A stretch of 64,000 nt of DNA from assembly GCF_003696235.1 (NCBI RefSeq), contig NZ_RFFJ01000005.1:1-64000 (forward strand), given 5' to 3'. The position numbers and the translations under genes are program-made. Below the pieces are notes generated by a model. The model ran no database searches, was not told where the DNA came from, and worked only from the letters and a program-made list of their open reading frames with translations. Within the stretch, counting starts at the first letter, position 1. Every line of letters begins with the position of its first letter. This DNA is from Streptomyces triticirhizae (GTDB lineage Bacteria > Actinomycetota > Actinomycetes > Streptomycetales > Streptomycetaceae). Shown one piece after another: positions 49,795-59,231 of this stretch.

Positions 49795-50471
49795 CAGGCG
49801 TCGCTCCCTTCGGGCTTCTTGTCGAGCGCCACGGCGCCGGCGGCCCGGCCAGCCACGAAGCGGTCGAAGGCGGCCTTGGTGAACACCACGTCGTCGGAGT
49901 CGACGACGTCGTAGGTGTTCAGCTGGCCCGGGTCGATGATGTGGACCTGCGGCAGGTTGCGGGCGGACAGCCACGAGGTGTTGTCCGAGCGCTCGGCGAC
50001 CAGCAGCAGCTTCTTGCGGTCGCTGATCTTGCCCAGCAGGGTCCTGGCGGCCTTGGTGGAGACCTCGCCGTCGACGACGCCGGTCACCACGTGCACGCGG
50101 TCGTGCCGGGCCCGGTCGGTGAGGGCGCCACGGAGCGCGGCGGCCTTCATCTTCTTCGGGGTGCGCTGGCTGTAGTCGCGCGGCACGGGGCCGTGGACGG
50201 TGCCACCGCCGGCGAACTGCGGCGCGCGGACGGAGCCCTGGCGGGCGCGGCCCGTGCCCTTCTGGCGGTACGGCTTCTTGCCGCCACCGCGGACCTCGCC
50301 ACGGGTCTTGGTCTTGTGCGTGCCCTGGCGGGCGGCGGCCAGCTGGGCGACGACGACCTGGTGGATCAGCGGCACGCTGACCTTGGCGTCGAAGATCTCC
50401 GCCGGAAGCTCGACGGTGCCGGCCTCCTCACCCGAGGGCGAGAGGATGACGATGCTCTTTGGGGTACTCAT
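49794..50471 (-). CDS. rplD: 50S ribosomal protein L4
   Basis: L4 lines the exit tunnel. The 225-residue product starts [20 protein letters not shown]. It has the basic loop [20 protein letters not shown] and [20 protein letters not shown], then [12 protein letters not shown]. It lies eight bases after rplC. Confidence 0.98.
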   Translation of the reverse strand: MSTPKSIVILSPSGEEAGTVELPAEIFDAKVSVPLIHQVVVAQLAAARQGTHKTKTRGEVRGGGKKPYRQKGTGRARQGSVRAPQFAGGGTVHGPVPRDYSQRTPKKMKAAALRGALTDRARHDRVHVVTGVVDGEVSTKAARTLLGKISDRKKLLLVAERSDNTSWLSARNLPQVHIIDPGQLNTYDVVDSDDVVFTKAAFDRFVAGRAAGAVALDKKPEGSDA

Positions 50472-50479
50472 GATTAACC

Positions 50480-51124
50480 TCAGGCCCCCTTGGCCGCGGA
50501 ACGGACCAGGACGAGGCCGCCGTTGGGACCGGGCACCGCGCCCTTGATGAGGAGCAGGCCCTTCTCCGCGTCCACGGCGTGGACGGTCAGGTTCTGGGTG
50601 GTGACGCGCTCGTTGCCCATCCGGCCGGCCATCCGCAAGCCCTTGAAGACCCGGCCCGGGGTGGCGCAGCCGCCGATGGAGCCAGGCGAGCGGTGCTTGC
50701 GCTGGGTGCCGTGCGAGGCGCCGAGGCCGCCGAAGCCGTGACGCTTCATCACGCCGGCGGTGCCCTTGCCCTTGGTGGTGCCGGTCACGTCGACGCGGAC
50801 GCCGGACTCGAACACCTCGGCCGTGACCTCCTGGCCGAGGGTGTACTCGCTGGCGTCGGCGGTCCGCAGCTCGACCAGGTGGCGGCGCGGGGTGACGTCG
50901 GCCTTGGCGAAGTGGCCCTTCAGGGGGCGGTTCACCTTGCGCGGGTCGATCTCGCCGAAGGCGATCTGGACGGCCTCGTAGCCGTCCTTGTCGTTGGTGC
51001 GGACCTGGGTGACAACGCAGGGCCCGGCCTTGACCACGGTCACGGGGACGACACGGTTGTTCTCGTCCCAGACCTGGGTCATGCCGAGCTTCTCGCCCAG
51101 GACGCCCTTGATCTGCTTGGTCAT
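50480..51124 (-). CDS. rplC: 50S ribosomal protein L3
   Basis: L3 initiates 50S assembly and reaches the peptidyl-transferase centre. The 214-residue product starts [20 protein letters not shown]. It has the signature [20 protein letters not shown] and [20 protein letters not shown]. It lies 17 bases after rpsJ. Confidence 0.98.
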   Translation of the reverse strand: MTKQIKGVLGEKLGMTQVWDENNRVVPVTVVKAGPCVVTQVRTNDKDGYEAVQIAFGEIDPRKVNRPLKGHFAKADVTPRRHLVELRTADASEYTLGQEVTAEVFESGVRVDVTGTTKGKGTAGVMKRHGFGGLGASHGTQRKHRSPGSIGGCATPGRVFKGLRMAGRMGNERVTTQNLTVHAVDAEKGLLLIKGAVPGPNGGLVLVRSAAKGA

Positions 51125-51141
51125 CTCTTCTACCGGACCTC

Positions 51142-51450
51142 TCAGAGCTTGATCTCGATGTCGACGCCGGCCGGGAGGTCCAGGCGCATCAGCGAGTCAA
51201 CGGTCTTGGGGGTCGGGTCGAGGATGTCGATCAGCCGCTTGTGGGTGCGCATCTCGAAGTGCTCGCGCGAGTCCTTGTACTTGTGCGGCGACTTGATGAC
51301 GCAGTACACGTTCTTCTCAGTGGGCAGCGGCACCGGGCCCGCGACCGACGCACCCGTGCGGGTCACCGTCTCGACGATCTTCTTCGCCGAGTTGTCGATG
51401 ACCTCGTGGTCGTAGGCCTTGAGCCGAATGCGGATCTTCTGTCCCGCCAT
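51142..51450 (-). CDS. rpsJ: 30S ribosomal protein S10
   Basis: S10 lies at the 30S head and, as NusE, takes part in transcription antitermination. The 102-residue product starts [20 protein letters not shown], has [20 protein letters not shown] and ends [13 protein letters not shown]. It is the first gene of the S10-spc-alpha block. About 400 non-coding bases lie upstream. Confidence 0.99.
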   Translation of the reverse strand: MAGQKIRIRLKAYDHEVIDNSAKKIVETVTRTGASVAGPVPLPTEKNVYCVIKSPHKYKDSREHFEMRTHKRLIDILDPTPKTVDSLMRLDLPAGVDIEIKL

Positions 51451-51858
51451 GGCTACTTCGTAGTCCTGTCTCTCGTCAACGCTCTGGAACCCGGCTCACC
51501 CCCCGAGGCGACCCGACCCACGCGGTCGGGCGTGTCGTACTCGTTCCCATATTTCACCGCAGGGGTTTCCTCTGGGAGGAGTGGGGGGAGTAATCCACCG
51601 GGTGCCTGGTTGAAAGCCCCGCCCACGCTTCCCGGAAGATCTCGGTACTTCCATCCCTGCCCCGTTGACCAGGGCATCCATGGGATGACGAATACAGTGA
51701 GACTCGCTTCCGGTCCTCCCGGCGGGAGGCGCGCAGCATCGGCCGTCAACCGAGCAACCTGGTCAGTGTGCCATAGCAGACCGCGCCCCCGCCAATCGGG
51801 CGGTATCCCCCACCTGCGGCGCAGCGTCTCCGCGCCCGCGCGTGGCCGGGGCCGCCGG
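51451..51858. other. rpsJ upstream region and leader (non-coding)
   Basis: These 408 bases separate rpsJ from the symporter stop. They must hold the S10-operon promoter, but I see no convincing -35/-10 pair. A small hairpin (CCCGACC with GGTCGGG, 51512-51530) lies in the leader about 60-80 bases before the start codon. A 98-codon minus-strand open frame (51453-51749) lacks coding features and was not called. Confidence 0.6.
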
Positions 51859-53319
51859 TCAGCCCGGCAGATGCAGCCGGAGGACGGCCCGCTCCGCCCA
51901 CTCGGGCACCGAGCCGCGCAGCGAGACCCCGATCATCACGGCGAACGCCAACGGCACGGTCCAGGCGGCCGGTTGGGCCAGCAGCACCACCAGCCAGCCG
52001 GGCCCGCCGTCGGTCAGCACCGAGGCGAACGCGGCGCCCGTGGCGGCGCTCACCCCGGTCGCGAGGCCGGCGGCCGCCCCGGCCGTGGTCAGCCCGCGCC
52101 ACCAGATGCCCAGCACCAGCAGCGGGCAGAAGGTGGAGGCGGCGACGGCGAAGGCCCAGCCGACGGCGACGTTGATGTCCACGCTGCGCGCCGGCAGCGA
52201 CAGCCCGACGGCCACGGTCGCGCCGGCGGCCACCGCCCAGCGCAGCCGGGGCACGGTCGCCCGGGACAGGTCGTGCGAGAGCCCGCCGGCCAGCGCCATC
52301 AGCAGCCCCGACGAGGTGGACAGGAACGCGGCGAACGCGCCGGCCGCGACCACGGCGGTCAGGATCGAGCCCCAGGTGCCGGGGACGATCGCGCCGGGCA
52401 GCACCACGGTCACCATGTCGGTGTCGCCGCCGTGCACCAGCTCCGGGGTGAAGACCCGGCCGAGCAGCCCGTAGACGGCGGGGAAGAGGTAGAAGACGCC
52501 GAGCAGCACGATCACGCCGACCGCGACCCGGCGGGCGGCCTTCGCGGTGGGGCTGGTGTGGAACCGCATGATCACGTGCGGCAGCCCGACGGCGCCCAGC
52601 GTGGTGGCCAACAGCACCGACCAGGTCGCCAGCAGCGGGGCGCCCGAACTCTCCAGGTCGAGCAGCGGCCGGCTCCAGTCGTCGGAGACGTCGAAGCGCA
52701 GCGCCTCGGCGCGCGCCCCCGAACCGGCGTGCGCCACGAGGAAGATGGCCGGCACCGCGATGAACAGCAGCTTCACGCCGTAGTGGAACGCCTGCACATA
52801 GGTCGCCGAGCGCATCCCGCCGGCCGCGATGGAGACGCTCACCACGAGACCGGCCAGCACGACGCCGACCCAGTAGGGGGTGCCGCTGACCGCGTGCAGC
52901 ACCATGCCGGCGCCCTTGAACTGGGGCACCAGATAGAGCCACATGATCACCAGCACGATCACCGCGCAGAGCTTCCTGATCCGCTCCGAGCCCAGCCGGT
53001 AGTCGGCGAAGTCCGGCACGGTGTACGCGCCGGAGCGCCGCATCGGCCCGGCGACCAGCGCGGCGACCGCGACATAGCCGGCGGTGAAGCCGACCGCGTA
53101 CCAGAGGGTGCCCACGCCGTTCTTGAGCATCAGCCCGGCCAGGCCGAGCACCGAGGCGGCCGAGACGTACTCGCCGGCGATGGCCATCGCGTTCCAGCCG
53201 GGCGCGACGCGCTGCGAGGCCACCAGGAAGTCGGGCGTGGTGCGCGCGGCCCGCACCCCGTAGGCGCCGATCACCACGCTGACGACGAAGAGCAGCCCGA
53301 TGGCCAGCAGCCCGATCAC
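51859..53319 (-). CDS. Sodium:solute symporter family permease
   Basis: This 486-residue integral membrane protein has about 13 hydrophobic segments and belongs to the SSS family, nearest by eye to cation/monocarboxylate (acetate-type) permeases. It starts MIGLLAIGLLFVVSVVIGAY and has FLVASQRVAPGWNAMAIAGE (TM1-2 region), ATTLGAVGLPHVIMRFHT and FAAFLSTSSGLLMALAGGLS. The substrate is inferred to be a small organic acid. The start is GTG overlapping the stop of the small membrane gene upstream (GTGA). It is last in a kinase-regulator-small protein-symporter operon. Confidence 0.9.
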   Translation of the reverse strand: MIGLLAIGLLFVVSVVIGAYGVRAARTTPDFLVASQRVAPGWNAMAIAGEYVSAASVLGLAGLMLKNGVGTLWYAVGFTAGYVAVAALVAGPMRRSGAYTVPDFADYRLGSERIRKLCAVIVLVIMWLYLVPQFKGAGMVLHAVSGTPYWVGVVLAGLVVSVSIAAGGMRSATYVQAFHYGVKLLFIAVPAIFLVAHAGSGARAEALRFDVSDDWSRPLLDLESSGAPLLATWSVLLATTLGAVGLPHVIMRFHTSPTAKAARRVAVGVIVLLGVFYLFPAVYGLLGRVFTPELVHGGDTDMVTVVLPGAIVPGTWGSILTAVVAAGAFAAFLSTSSGLLMALAGGLSHDLSRATVPRLRWAVAAGATVAVGLSLPARSVDINVAVGWAFAVAASTFCPLLVLGIWWRGLTTAGAAAGLATGVSAATGAAFASVLTDGGPGWLVVLLAQPAAWTVPLAFAVMIGVSLRGSVPEWAERAVLRLHLPG

Positions 53320-53723
53320 GGCGCGGCCCGGTCCGTTCCCGGGCCACGCTCCGGCCGCGCGCCGTCGCGCTCCAGGCGTTCGGCGCGGCGGACGTGGCGG
53401 ACCGCGATCAGCAGCAGCACGGGGTAGCTGCCGCCCATCAACAGCAGCCAGGAGAGCGGGACTCCCAGCAGCGTGACATGGCTGAGCGCGGGCGCGGCGG
53501 CCAGCAGCCCGCTGAGCCCGAAGAGCACGGCGCCGAGCAGCGCGAGGGTGCGGGCGGCCTGCCGGCGCTGGCGGGCGAAGAGCGCGCGGACCGCCTCGGT
53601 GGAGTCCCGGTCGTCGGCGCCGGGGATGGTCGGGGGCAGCAGGTGTTGGGCGGGCCGGTGGCGGCGGGCCAGCGCGATGCGGGTCTGCGGGCTGGTGATC
53701 CGCACCCGCCGGGTGCCGCTCAC
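53316..53723 (-). CDS. Small two-helix membrane protein, symporter partner
   Basis: The 135-residue product has a basic N-terminus (VSGTRRVRITSPQTRIALAR), a central cytoplasmic stretch and two hydrophobic helices (ALLGAVLFGLSGLLAAA and LSWLLLMGGSYPVLLLIAV). A charged Arg/Glu tail follows. Its position before an SSS permease and its layout resemble the DUF485 partner of ActP, but the sequence is not clearly DUF485. The GTG start overlaps the regulator stop (GTGA) and its own stop overlaps the permease start, so translation is coupled throughout. Confidence 0.82.
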   Translation of the reverse strand: MSGTRRVRITSPQTRIALARRHRPAQHLLPPTIPGADDRDSTEAVRALFARQRRQAARTLALLGAVLFGLSGLLAAAPALSHVTLLGVPLSWLLLMGGSYPVLLLIAVRHVRRAERLERDGARPERGPGTDRAAP

Positions 53724-54511
53724 GCGCGGGTTCCGGGCGGCGGCACGGCGTTCACTCCCTCGTCCCTGACGGCGGCCAGCAGCCGTTCCTTCAGCGCGCG
53801 GGCGTGGCGGCGGCTGACCGGGACGTCGCCGGCGGGGGTGCGGGCCACCAGCCCCGAGGAGCTGGAGACCCACAGGTCGCGGACCCAGCCGATGGCCACC
53901 AGATAGCCCCGGTGCGCGCGGACGAAGCCGGCCGGCGCCCAGACCTCCTCCAGATAGCTCAGCGGCATCCGGATCAGGTGGCTGCCCTCGCCGGTGTGCA
54001 GCCGGACGTAGTCGCCGTGGGCCTCGGCGTACTGGATGTCGTCACGGTGCACGAAGGTGGTGTGCCGGCCGTTCTCGACCTGGACGACGGCCAGTTCGTC
54101 GACCTGGGACGGGCGGGGCGTGGCCGGCGGCGGGCGGCGCGGGGCGCCGGCGCGGGAGACGGCCTCGGCCAGCCGCTCGGGCCGGACGGGCTTGAGCAGG
54201 TAGTCGATGGCGCCAATGCCGAAGGCGTCGACGGCGTGCTGCTCGGAGGCGGTGACGAAGACGATCGCCGGCGGCTCGGAGAGGCGGCCGACGACCCGGG
54301 CCACGGCCATCCCGTCCAGGCCCGGCATGGAGATGTCGAGGAAGACCGCGTCGAAGGCGGTCTCGCCCAGCTGCCGCACCGCGCTCTCCCCGCCGTCCGC
54401 CTCGCTGACCCGGCCGATCTCGGGGAGGGCGGTCAGCATGGCGGCCAGCTCGCGGCGGGTGAACGTCTCGTCCTCCACCACCAGCGCGCGCAGTCGGGTC
54501 TCGGCGGTCAA
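53720..54511 (-). CDS. LytTR-family response regulator
   Basis: The 263-residue product has an N-terminal receiver (about 1-125) with RALVVEDETFTRRELA, the phospho-acceptor region AVFLDISMPGLDG and the Lys region YLLKPVRPE. A C-terminal LytTR DNA-binding domain (about 165-255) has VHRDDIQYAEAHGDYVRLHT and FVRAHRGYLV. The probable start is TTG at 54511, overlapping the kinase stop (TTGA) exactly as the other junctions in this operon overlap (GTGA). It probably controls the downstream permease genes. Confidence 0.88.
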   Translation of the reverse strand: MTAETRLRALVVEDETFTRRELAAMLTALPEIGRVSEADGGESAVRQLGETAFDAVFLDISMPGLDGMAVARVVGRLSEPPAIVFVTASEQHAVDAFGIGAIDYLLKPVRPERLAEAVSRAGAPRRPPPATPRPSQVDELAVVQVENGRHTTFVHRDDIQYAEAHGDYVRLHTGEGSHLIRMPLSYLEEVWAPAGFVRAHRGYLVAIGWVRDLWVSSSSGLVARTPAGDVPVSRRHARALKERLLAAVRDEGVNAVPPPGTRA

Positions 54512-55605
54512 TGCGCGACCACTCCTCGTCTGAATCGGGGCACCCGGATCACGACCTTGGTGCCGCTGCCCGGCGCGGTCTCGATGACCAGCCCGTACTC
54601 GGGCCCGTAGACCGTGCGCAGCCGCTGGTCGACGTTGGCCAGCCCGACCCGGCGGCGCTCCCCCAGCGGGTGGCCCCGGTCGGCCGGCCGCTCCCCGGCG
54701 AGCACCGCCTGGGCGAACTCGGGCGTCATCCCCACCCCGTCGTCCTCGACCTCGATCACGCACAGCGGGCCCTCGCCGAAGCCGGAGACCTGGATCGAGC
54801 CGGGGCCCGGCTTGGGCTCCAGCCCGTGTCGCACGGCATTCTCCACGATCGGCTGGATCACGAGGAAGGGGATGGCGACGGGCAGGATCTCGGGCGCCAT
54901 CCGGACGGTCAGCTCCATCCGGTCGTCGAAGCGGGCGCGTTGCAGCTCCAGATAGGTCTGGATGGCCTGGAGTTCCTCGGCGACGGTGGCGTAGTCGCCC
55001 TGTGGGGAGAAGCTGTAGCGCAGGTAGTCGGCGAAGTCGCTGAGCAGCGCGCGGGCGCGGTCGGGGTCGGTGCGGATGCGGGCGCCGATCACGGCCAGGG
55101 CGTTGTGCAGGAAGTGCGGCGATATCTGGGCGCGCAGGGTGCGGAGTTCGGCCTGGGCGATGCGTTCCCTGGCGCGGCGCAGCGCGGCGTGGTCCAGGGA
55201 ACGGGCCACCTGCGCGGCGGCGGCCGTGACCTCGGGCTCGCTGCCGCCGCGCACCAGCAGCCCGCCGGTCAGCTCGCCGGCGACGAGCAGCGGGACGGCC
55301 GACCAGGGCGGCCGGTGGACGGGGCTGCCGTGCTCGTACGCCTGGGCGAGCAGGGTGTCGGGCTCGGGCTCCTCGGGGTGCGGTCCCGCGACGGCGACCG
55401 GTCCCGCGAGGTCGGCGAGCAGCACGGTGTCGGCGCCGAGAAGGCGGCGCAGCCGGCGGGCGGCCTGGGCCGGGCCGCGCCCGGTGAGCCCGTCGCGCAG
55501 GTCGTCGTCCAGTTCCCGCACGGCGGTCAGCAGCCGCGCCAGGCCCGGCCGGTTGCGCGCGTCCTCGCCCGCCTCGGCCCTGCGCCGACGTCTGCCTTCC
55601 AGCAT
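54508..55605 (-). CDS. LytS/YehU-type sensor histidine kinase, soluble
   Basis: The 365-residue product has a basic N-terminus and a GAF-like region (about 35-150, with GADTVLLADLAGPVAVAG). The His_kinase domain follows, with its phospho-acceptor in RAQISPHFLHNALAV, and an HATPase domain with QPIVENAVRHGLEP, VEDDGVGM and GLANVDQRL. No membrane segments are visible, so the signal should be cytoplasmic. It is the first gene of the symporter operon and partner of the LytTR regulator. Confidence 0.9.
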   Translation of the reverse strand: MLEGRRRRRAEAGEDARNRPGLARLLTAVRELDDDLRDGLTGRGPAQAARRLRRLLGADTVLLADLAGPVAVAGPHPEEPEPDTLLAQAYEHGSPVHRPPWSAVPLLVAGELTGGLLVRGGSEPEVTAAAAQVARSLDHAALRRARERIAQAELRTLRAQISPHFLHNALAVIGARIRTDPDRARALLSDFADYLRYSFSPQGDYATVAEELQAIQTYLELQRARFDDRMELTVRMAPEILPVAIPFLVIQPIVENAVRHGLEPKPGPGSIQVSGFGEGPLCVIEVEDDGVGMTPEFAQAVLAGERPADRGHPLGERRRVGLANVDQRLRTVYGPEYGLVIETAPGSGTKVVIRVPRFRRGVVAH

Positions 55606-55728
55606 GGGCCGAACCTAGCCCAGTCGACGGCGTGGGTGTAGGGAGTCGCGGGGACTCGCAGGGGGGCGAACGGGCCGATCAGCCTTCGGACGACGGGCGG
55701 GGCACGCGGGCGTGGGCGGGGCGCGCGG

Positions 55729-56733
55729 TCACTCCGTCAGCGAAGGGTGGATCTGGCAGGGGCCGTAGGGGTCGAGGTCGCTGGGCCTGGGCGTCTCGGG
55801 GCCGTCGGGCCCGATCCGCAGCAGCCGCTCGACGCGGATGATCCGGAACCTGCGCCCGAGCACGGTGACCTCGTCGCGGCGCGGGTGGGCGCGGAAGTCC
55901 TCGGCCGCCTCGGCATAGCGGCTGGCGTCCTCGGCGGGGATCTCGGGGGCCAGCTTCGGCAGGAACTCGGCGAGGTAGTCGTAGAGGGTGGCGCGGGCCT
56001 CGTTCGGGGTGGCCGAGAGGCTGGCCATCGGCTCCCAGGAGGCGCGTTTTCGCTCGGCGAAGGTGAAGGTGGCCGGGAGCAACACGACTCCGGGGTGCGT
56101 TTCGATCGCCCGGGCGGAGTCGGCGCGCACGTCGGCGGGGATGCGGGACGCCTCGTAGCGGAGCCCGAGCAGCTCCATCCGCTGGATGGACTCCATGATC
56201 CCGGTCGGGCGGGCGTGGTCGACGAGCAGGCCCCTGGTGCGGCTCGGGGTGGGGCGGCGCTCGCCCCAGGCGAGGTCGGCGTTGGGCTCGTCGGGGTCGG
56301 TCGGGCGCGGGCCCTCGATGCCGTCGGGGCCGAGCCGGGCGAACTCGTCGCCGCGCACGACCCGGTACCTGGTGCCGTCCACCGTCAGCTCGTTGACCGG
56401 CTCGGTTTCCAACCTGCTGATGGCGGCGATGAGTTCGGCGCGGAGCGGGTCGCCGGGCTTCGTCTCGTCGTTGGCGCGCGTCCACAGGTGGGAGTTGAGG
56501 CCCTCCCTGGCGTGCTGGGGGAACGCCGCCGACACGTCGTCGAGGAGCCGCCAGGCCGGGCCGTACGCGGGACGCTGCTCGGCGAAGCCGAAGACGGGGC
56601 CCCTGATCGCGACGTGGGGGTACTGCTCGGCCGCCCTGAGCATGTCCAGCTCGGTGACCTCGGAGACGGGGTCGTCCCTGCGGGTCACCCGGAACGTGAG
56701 GTGGCGCGGCGGGTTCCTCCGGTAGTCCTCCAT
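55729..56733 (-). CDS. DUF5954-like family protein with internal duplication
   Basis: The 334-residue soluble protein starts MEDYRRNPPRHLTFRVTRRD. It consists of two related halves. GTRYRVVRGDEFARLGPDGI in the first half pairs with GRRFRIIRVERLLRIGPDGP in the second, each followed by a Pro/Asp-rich PRPTDPDEP or PRPSDLDPY motif. FGFAEQRPA and FTFAERKRA also match. The pattern fits the actinobacterial DUF5954 family; no function is known. I chose the ATG at 56733 just before the conserved N-terminus. Confidence 0.82.
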   Translation of the reverse strand: MEDYRRNPPRHLTFRVTRRDDPVSEVTELDMLRAAEQYPHVAIRGPVFGFAEQRPAYGPAWRLLDDVSAAFPQHAREGLNSHLWTRANDETKPGDPLRAELIAAISRLETEPVNELTVDGTRYRVVRGDEFARLGPDGIEGPRPTDPDEPNADLAWGERRPTPSRTRGLLVDHARPTGIMESIQRMELLGLRYEASRIPADVRADSARAIETHPGVVLLPATFTFAERKRASWEPMASLSATPNEARATLYDYLAEFLPKLAPEIPAEDASRYAEAAEDFRAHPRRDEVTVLGRRFRIIRVERLLRIGPDGPETPRPSDLDPYGPCQIHPSLTE

Positions 56734-56904
56734 GAGCCCAGTGTGACGCCAACGGGCCTGCCGCGTCCCGGGATTGCCCAAAGCCCCCACCTTCGGGGGG
56801 CTACCTTGCCCCCATGTTCACGCCTCGGTTCACGATGTTCACGGTTTCCGCTCCTTCGCGCGGCCCGACCGTGACCCCACGCGCGCCGGGTCGCCGCCCG
56901 GGCC

Positions 56905-57558
56905 TCAGTAGCCGACGGTGAACCGGCGGCCGATGTGGGCGGGGCGTTCGATCTCGTCGACCAGGGCCGTGGCGTAGTCCTCGGTGCTGATCACGCTGTT
57001 CCCCTCCTCGTCCACCACCAGGTCGTCCAGCGCCGTGCGGTAACGGCCGGTGCGCCGGCCCGACTCGACGCGGGCCGCGGGGCTGAGGCTGGTCCAGCGC
57101 ACCTCGCTGGCGATGGACCGCAGATAGGCGAGCGCGTCGCCGTGCGAGCGCATGATCTCCACCACCGCCTTGGGCAGCCCCGGGGTGTCCCACAGCAGCC
57201 GCCCGTCCGGGGTGCGCAGCGAGCCGGCGCCGCCGACCATGATCAACCGGGGCGCCTCGGCGCCCAGCGCGTGCAGCCCGGCGACCAGCGAGCGCGCCGA
57301 TGGCTCGATCAACGCCAGGTGCCCCGGCCCGTCGTCCCCGCCCACCGCGCTGACCACCACGTCCTGGCCGCGCCCCACCGCAGCGACGCTCGCCGGGTCC
57401 AGCACGTCGCCGCGCTCCACGGCGAGGTGGGGGTGCGACCTGGTGATCCTCGCCGGGTCGCGGACCACGGCGGTCACCTCGTGGCCCCGGTCCAGCGCCT
57501 CGCTCACCACGCGGTGGCCGATGGAGCCTCCCGCGCCGAAGACCGCGATCCTCGCCAT
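56905..57558 (-). CDS. NAD(P)-binding protein (NmrA/atypical SDR type)
   Basis: The 217-residue product starts MARIAVFGAGGSIGHRVVSE with the atypical SDR cofactor loop GAGGSIG. It also has VTAVVRDP, VERGDVLDPASV and RLIMVGGAGSL, the pattern of YwnB/BlvRB-like NAD(P)H-binding proteins. The classic YxxxK pair is absent, as usual in this subgroup. A regulatory or flavin-reductase-like role is possible, but the substrate is unknown. Confidence 0.88.
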   Translation of the reverse strand: MARIAVFGAGGSIGHRVVSEALDRGHEVTAVVRDPARITRSHPHLAVERGDVLDPASVAAVGRGQDVVVSAVGGDDGPGHLALIEPSARSLVAGLHALGAEAPRLIMVGGAGSLRTPDGRLLWDTPGLPKAVVEIMRSHGDALAYLRSIASEVRWTSLSPAARVESGRRTGRYRTALDDLVVDEEGNSVISTEDYATALVDEIERPAHIGRRFTVGY

Positions 57559-57795
57559 TGCCGTCCTCCCTACGCCGCCCGGCGCCCGCCCGCACGGGCG
57601 CCCCCGGTCAGCGTGCCACCCGACCCCGGGGCGGGGGCCCGGCTCCGACGCGTGTCGCGCGTCCGGCCCGTTCCGGGAACGCGGAACGGGCCGGCCACGC
57701 GCGGGTGGGCCACCCGGCGTTCAGCTCGGTCCCCTATCGTGCGCGCTCAACCGGGAGAAGCACGTCGAACGGTCACGGCCGACAGGAGACACACA

Positions 57796-59070
57796 GTGAG
57801 CAGCACGCCCTCGCCGACCCCCGGGATGCCGGACGAACTCCGTCGGCGCCTGGGCGTGCCGGACGCGGTGCTGATCGGGCTGGGGTCGATGATCGGCGCC
57901 GGGATCTTCGCCGCCCTGGCCCCCGCCGCCCGCGCGGCCGGCTCCGGCCTGCTGCTCGGCCTCGCCCTGGCCTCCGTCGTCGCCTACTGCAACGCCACCT
58001 CCTCCGCCCGGCTCGCCGCCCGCTATCCCACCTCGGGCGGCAGCTACGTCTACGGGCGGGAGCGGCTGGGCGAGTTCTGGGGCTACCTGGCCGGGTGGGC
58101 GTTCGTGGTCGGCAAGACCGCCTCCTGCGCGGCGATGGCCCTGACCGTCGGCACCTATGTCTGGCCGGGCCAGGCCCACGCGGTCGCGGTGGCCGCCGTG
58201 GTGGCCCTCACCGCCGTCAACTACGCCGGTGTCCAGAGGTCCGCCCTGCTCACCCGCGTCATCGTGGCCCTCGTCCTCGCGGTGCTCGCCGCCCTCGTGG
58301 TCGCCTCCCTCGCCTCCGGCGCCGTGGACGCGGACCGCCTGGACATCGGCGCGGACACGACCGGCGGCGGGGTGCTCCAGGCGGCCGGGCTGCTGTTCTT
58401 CGCGTTCGCCGGCTACGCCCGGATCGCCACCCTCGGTGAGGAGGTCACCGACCCGGCCCGCACCATCCCGCGCGCCATCCCGACCGCGCTCGGCATCACC
58501 CTCGTCGTCTACGCCCTCGTCGCCGTCTCCGTCCTCCTGGTCCTCGGCCCAGGCGGCCTCGCCGCCGCCGAAGCGCCGCTGGCCGAGGCCGCTCGGGCGG
58601 CCGGCGCGGGCTGGCTCGTGCCCGTCGTGCGCGTCGGCGCCGCCGTCGCCGCCCTCGGCTCCCTGCTCGCCCTCGTCCTCGGCGTCTCCCGCACCACCCT
58701 GGCCATGGCCCGTGACCACCACCTGCCCCACGCCCTGACCGCCGTCCACCCGCGCTTCGGGGTCCCCCACCGGGCCGAACTCGTCGTCGGCGCCGTCGTC
58801 GCGGCAGCCGCCGCCACCGCCGACGTCCGCGGCGCGATCGGCTTCTCCTCCTTCGGCGTCCTGGCCTACTACGCGATCGCCAACGCCTCCGCGTGGACCC
58901 TCGCCCCCGCCGAAGGCCGCCCGGCCAGGATCGTCCCCGCCGTCGGCCTCGCCGGCTGCCTCGTTCTGGCCCTCGCCCTCCCGCTGCCCTCCGTGCTCGC
59001 CGGAGCCGCCGTCCTCCTCGTCGGCGCCGCCGCCTACGGCGTCCGCCGCGCCGGCCTCCGCCGGCGGTAG
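57796..59070 (+). CDS. APC-family amino acid permease
   Basis: This 424-residue protein has about 11-12 membrane helices and starts VSSTPSPTPGMPDELRRRLG. It has the APC TM1 signature IGLGSMIGAGIFAALAPAA, YPTSGGSYVYGRERLGEFWG and the TM6 region FFAFAGYARIATLGEE. The final helices are shorter than in full 14-TM members. The GTG at 57796 has AGGAG at the right spacing; the long upstream open frame is the shadow of the divergent NAD(P)-binding gene. Substrate not assignable. Confidence 0.9.
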   Translation: MSSTPSPTPGMPDELRRRLGVPDAVLIGLGSMIGAGIFAALAPAARAAGSGLLLGLALASVVAYCNATSSARLAARYPTSGGSYVYGRERLGEFWGYLAGWAFVVGKTASCAAMALTVGTYVWPGQAHAVAVAAVVALTAVNYAGVQRSALLTRVIVALVLAVLAALVVASLASGAVDADRLDIGADTTGGGVLQAAGLLFFAFAGYARIATLGEEVTDPARTIPRAIPTALGITLVVYALVAVSVLLVLGPGGLAAAEAPLAEAARAAGAGWLVPVVRVGAAVAALGSLLALVLGVSRTTLAMARDHHLPHALTAVHPRFGVPHRAELVVGAVVAAAAATADVRGAIGFSSFGVLAYYAIANASAWTLAPAEGRPARIVPAVGLAGCLVLALALPLPSVLAGAAVLLVGAAAYGVRRAGLRRR

Positions 59071-59106
59071 GCGCCGCCGCGCGGGGCCGCGCCCGACGGC
59101 GAAGAA

Positions 59107-59194
59107 CCCGCCCGCGCGCGTACGGGCGCGCGCCGGCGGGAGAACGGCGCCCGGGGCCCCGCCTGGGGAAGGGCGGGTGCGGGACCCCGGGCGC
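59107..59194. terminator. Two GC-rich hairpins between convergent permease genes
   Basis: The first hairpin (59107-59120 with 59127-59140) pairs 13 of 14 bases; the second (59147-59156 with 59185-59194) has a perfect 10-bp stem GCGCCCGGGG/CCCCGGGCGC. They fill the 161-base gap between the APC permease and actP genes, so they probably terminate both transcripts. Confidence 0.7.
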
Positions 59195-59231
59195 GGGGGC
59201 GGATGAGGCCCCCTCCTTCGAGTGCGAACCG

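Noticed and set aside
51453-51749. 98-codon minus-strand frame in the rpsJ leader
   Set aside because: No ribosome site, mixed codon use and no recognisable motif; it lies in the expected leader of the S10 operon.
51700-51790. Possible rpsJ promoter around TTGACG on the minus strand
   Set aside because: No TAnnnT box at 16-19 bases; I could not support a promoter call.
56935-57795. In-frame upstream extension of the APC permease
   Set aside because: It is the shadow of the NAD(P)-binding gene; the GTG at 57796 has an AGGAG site.
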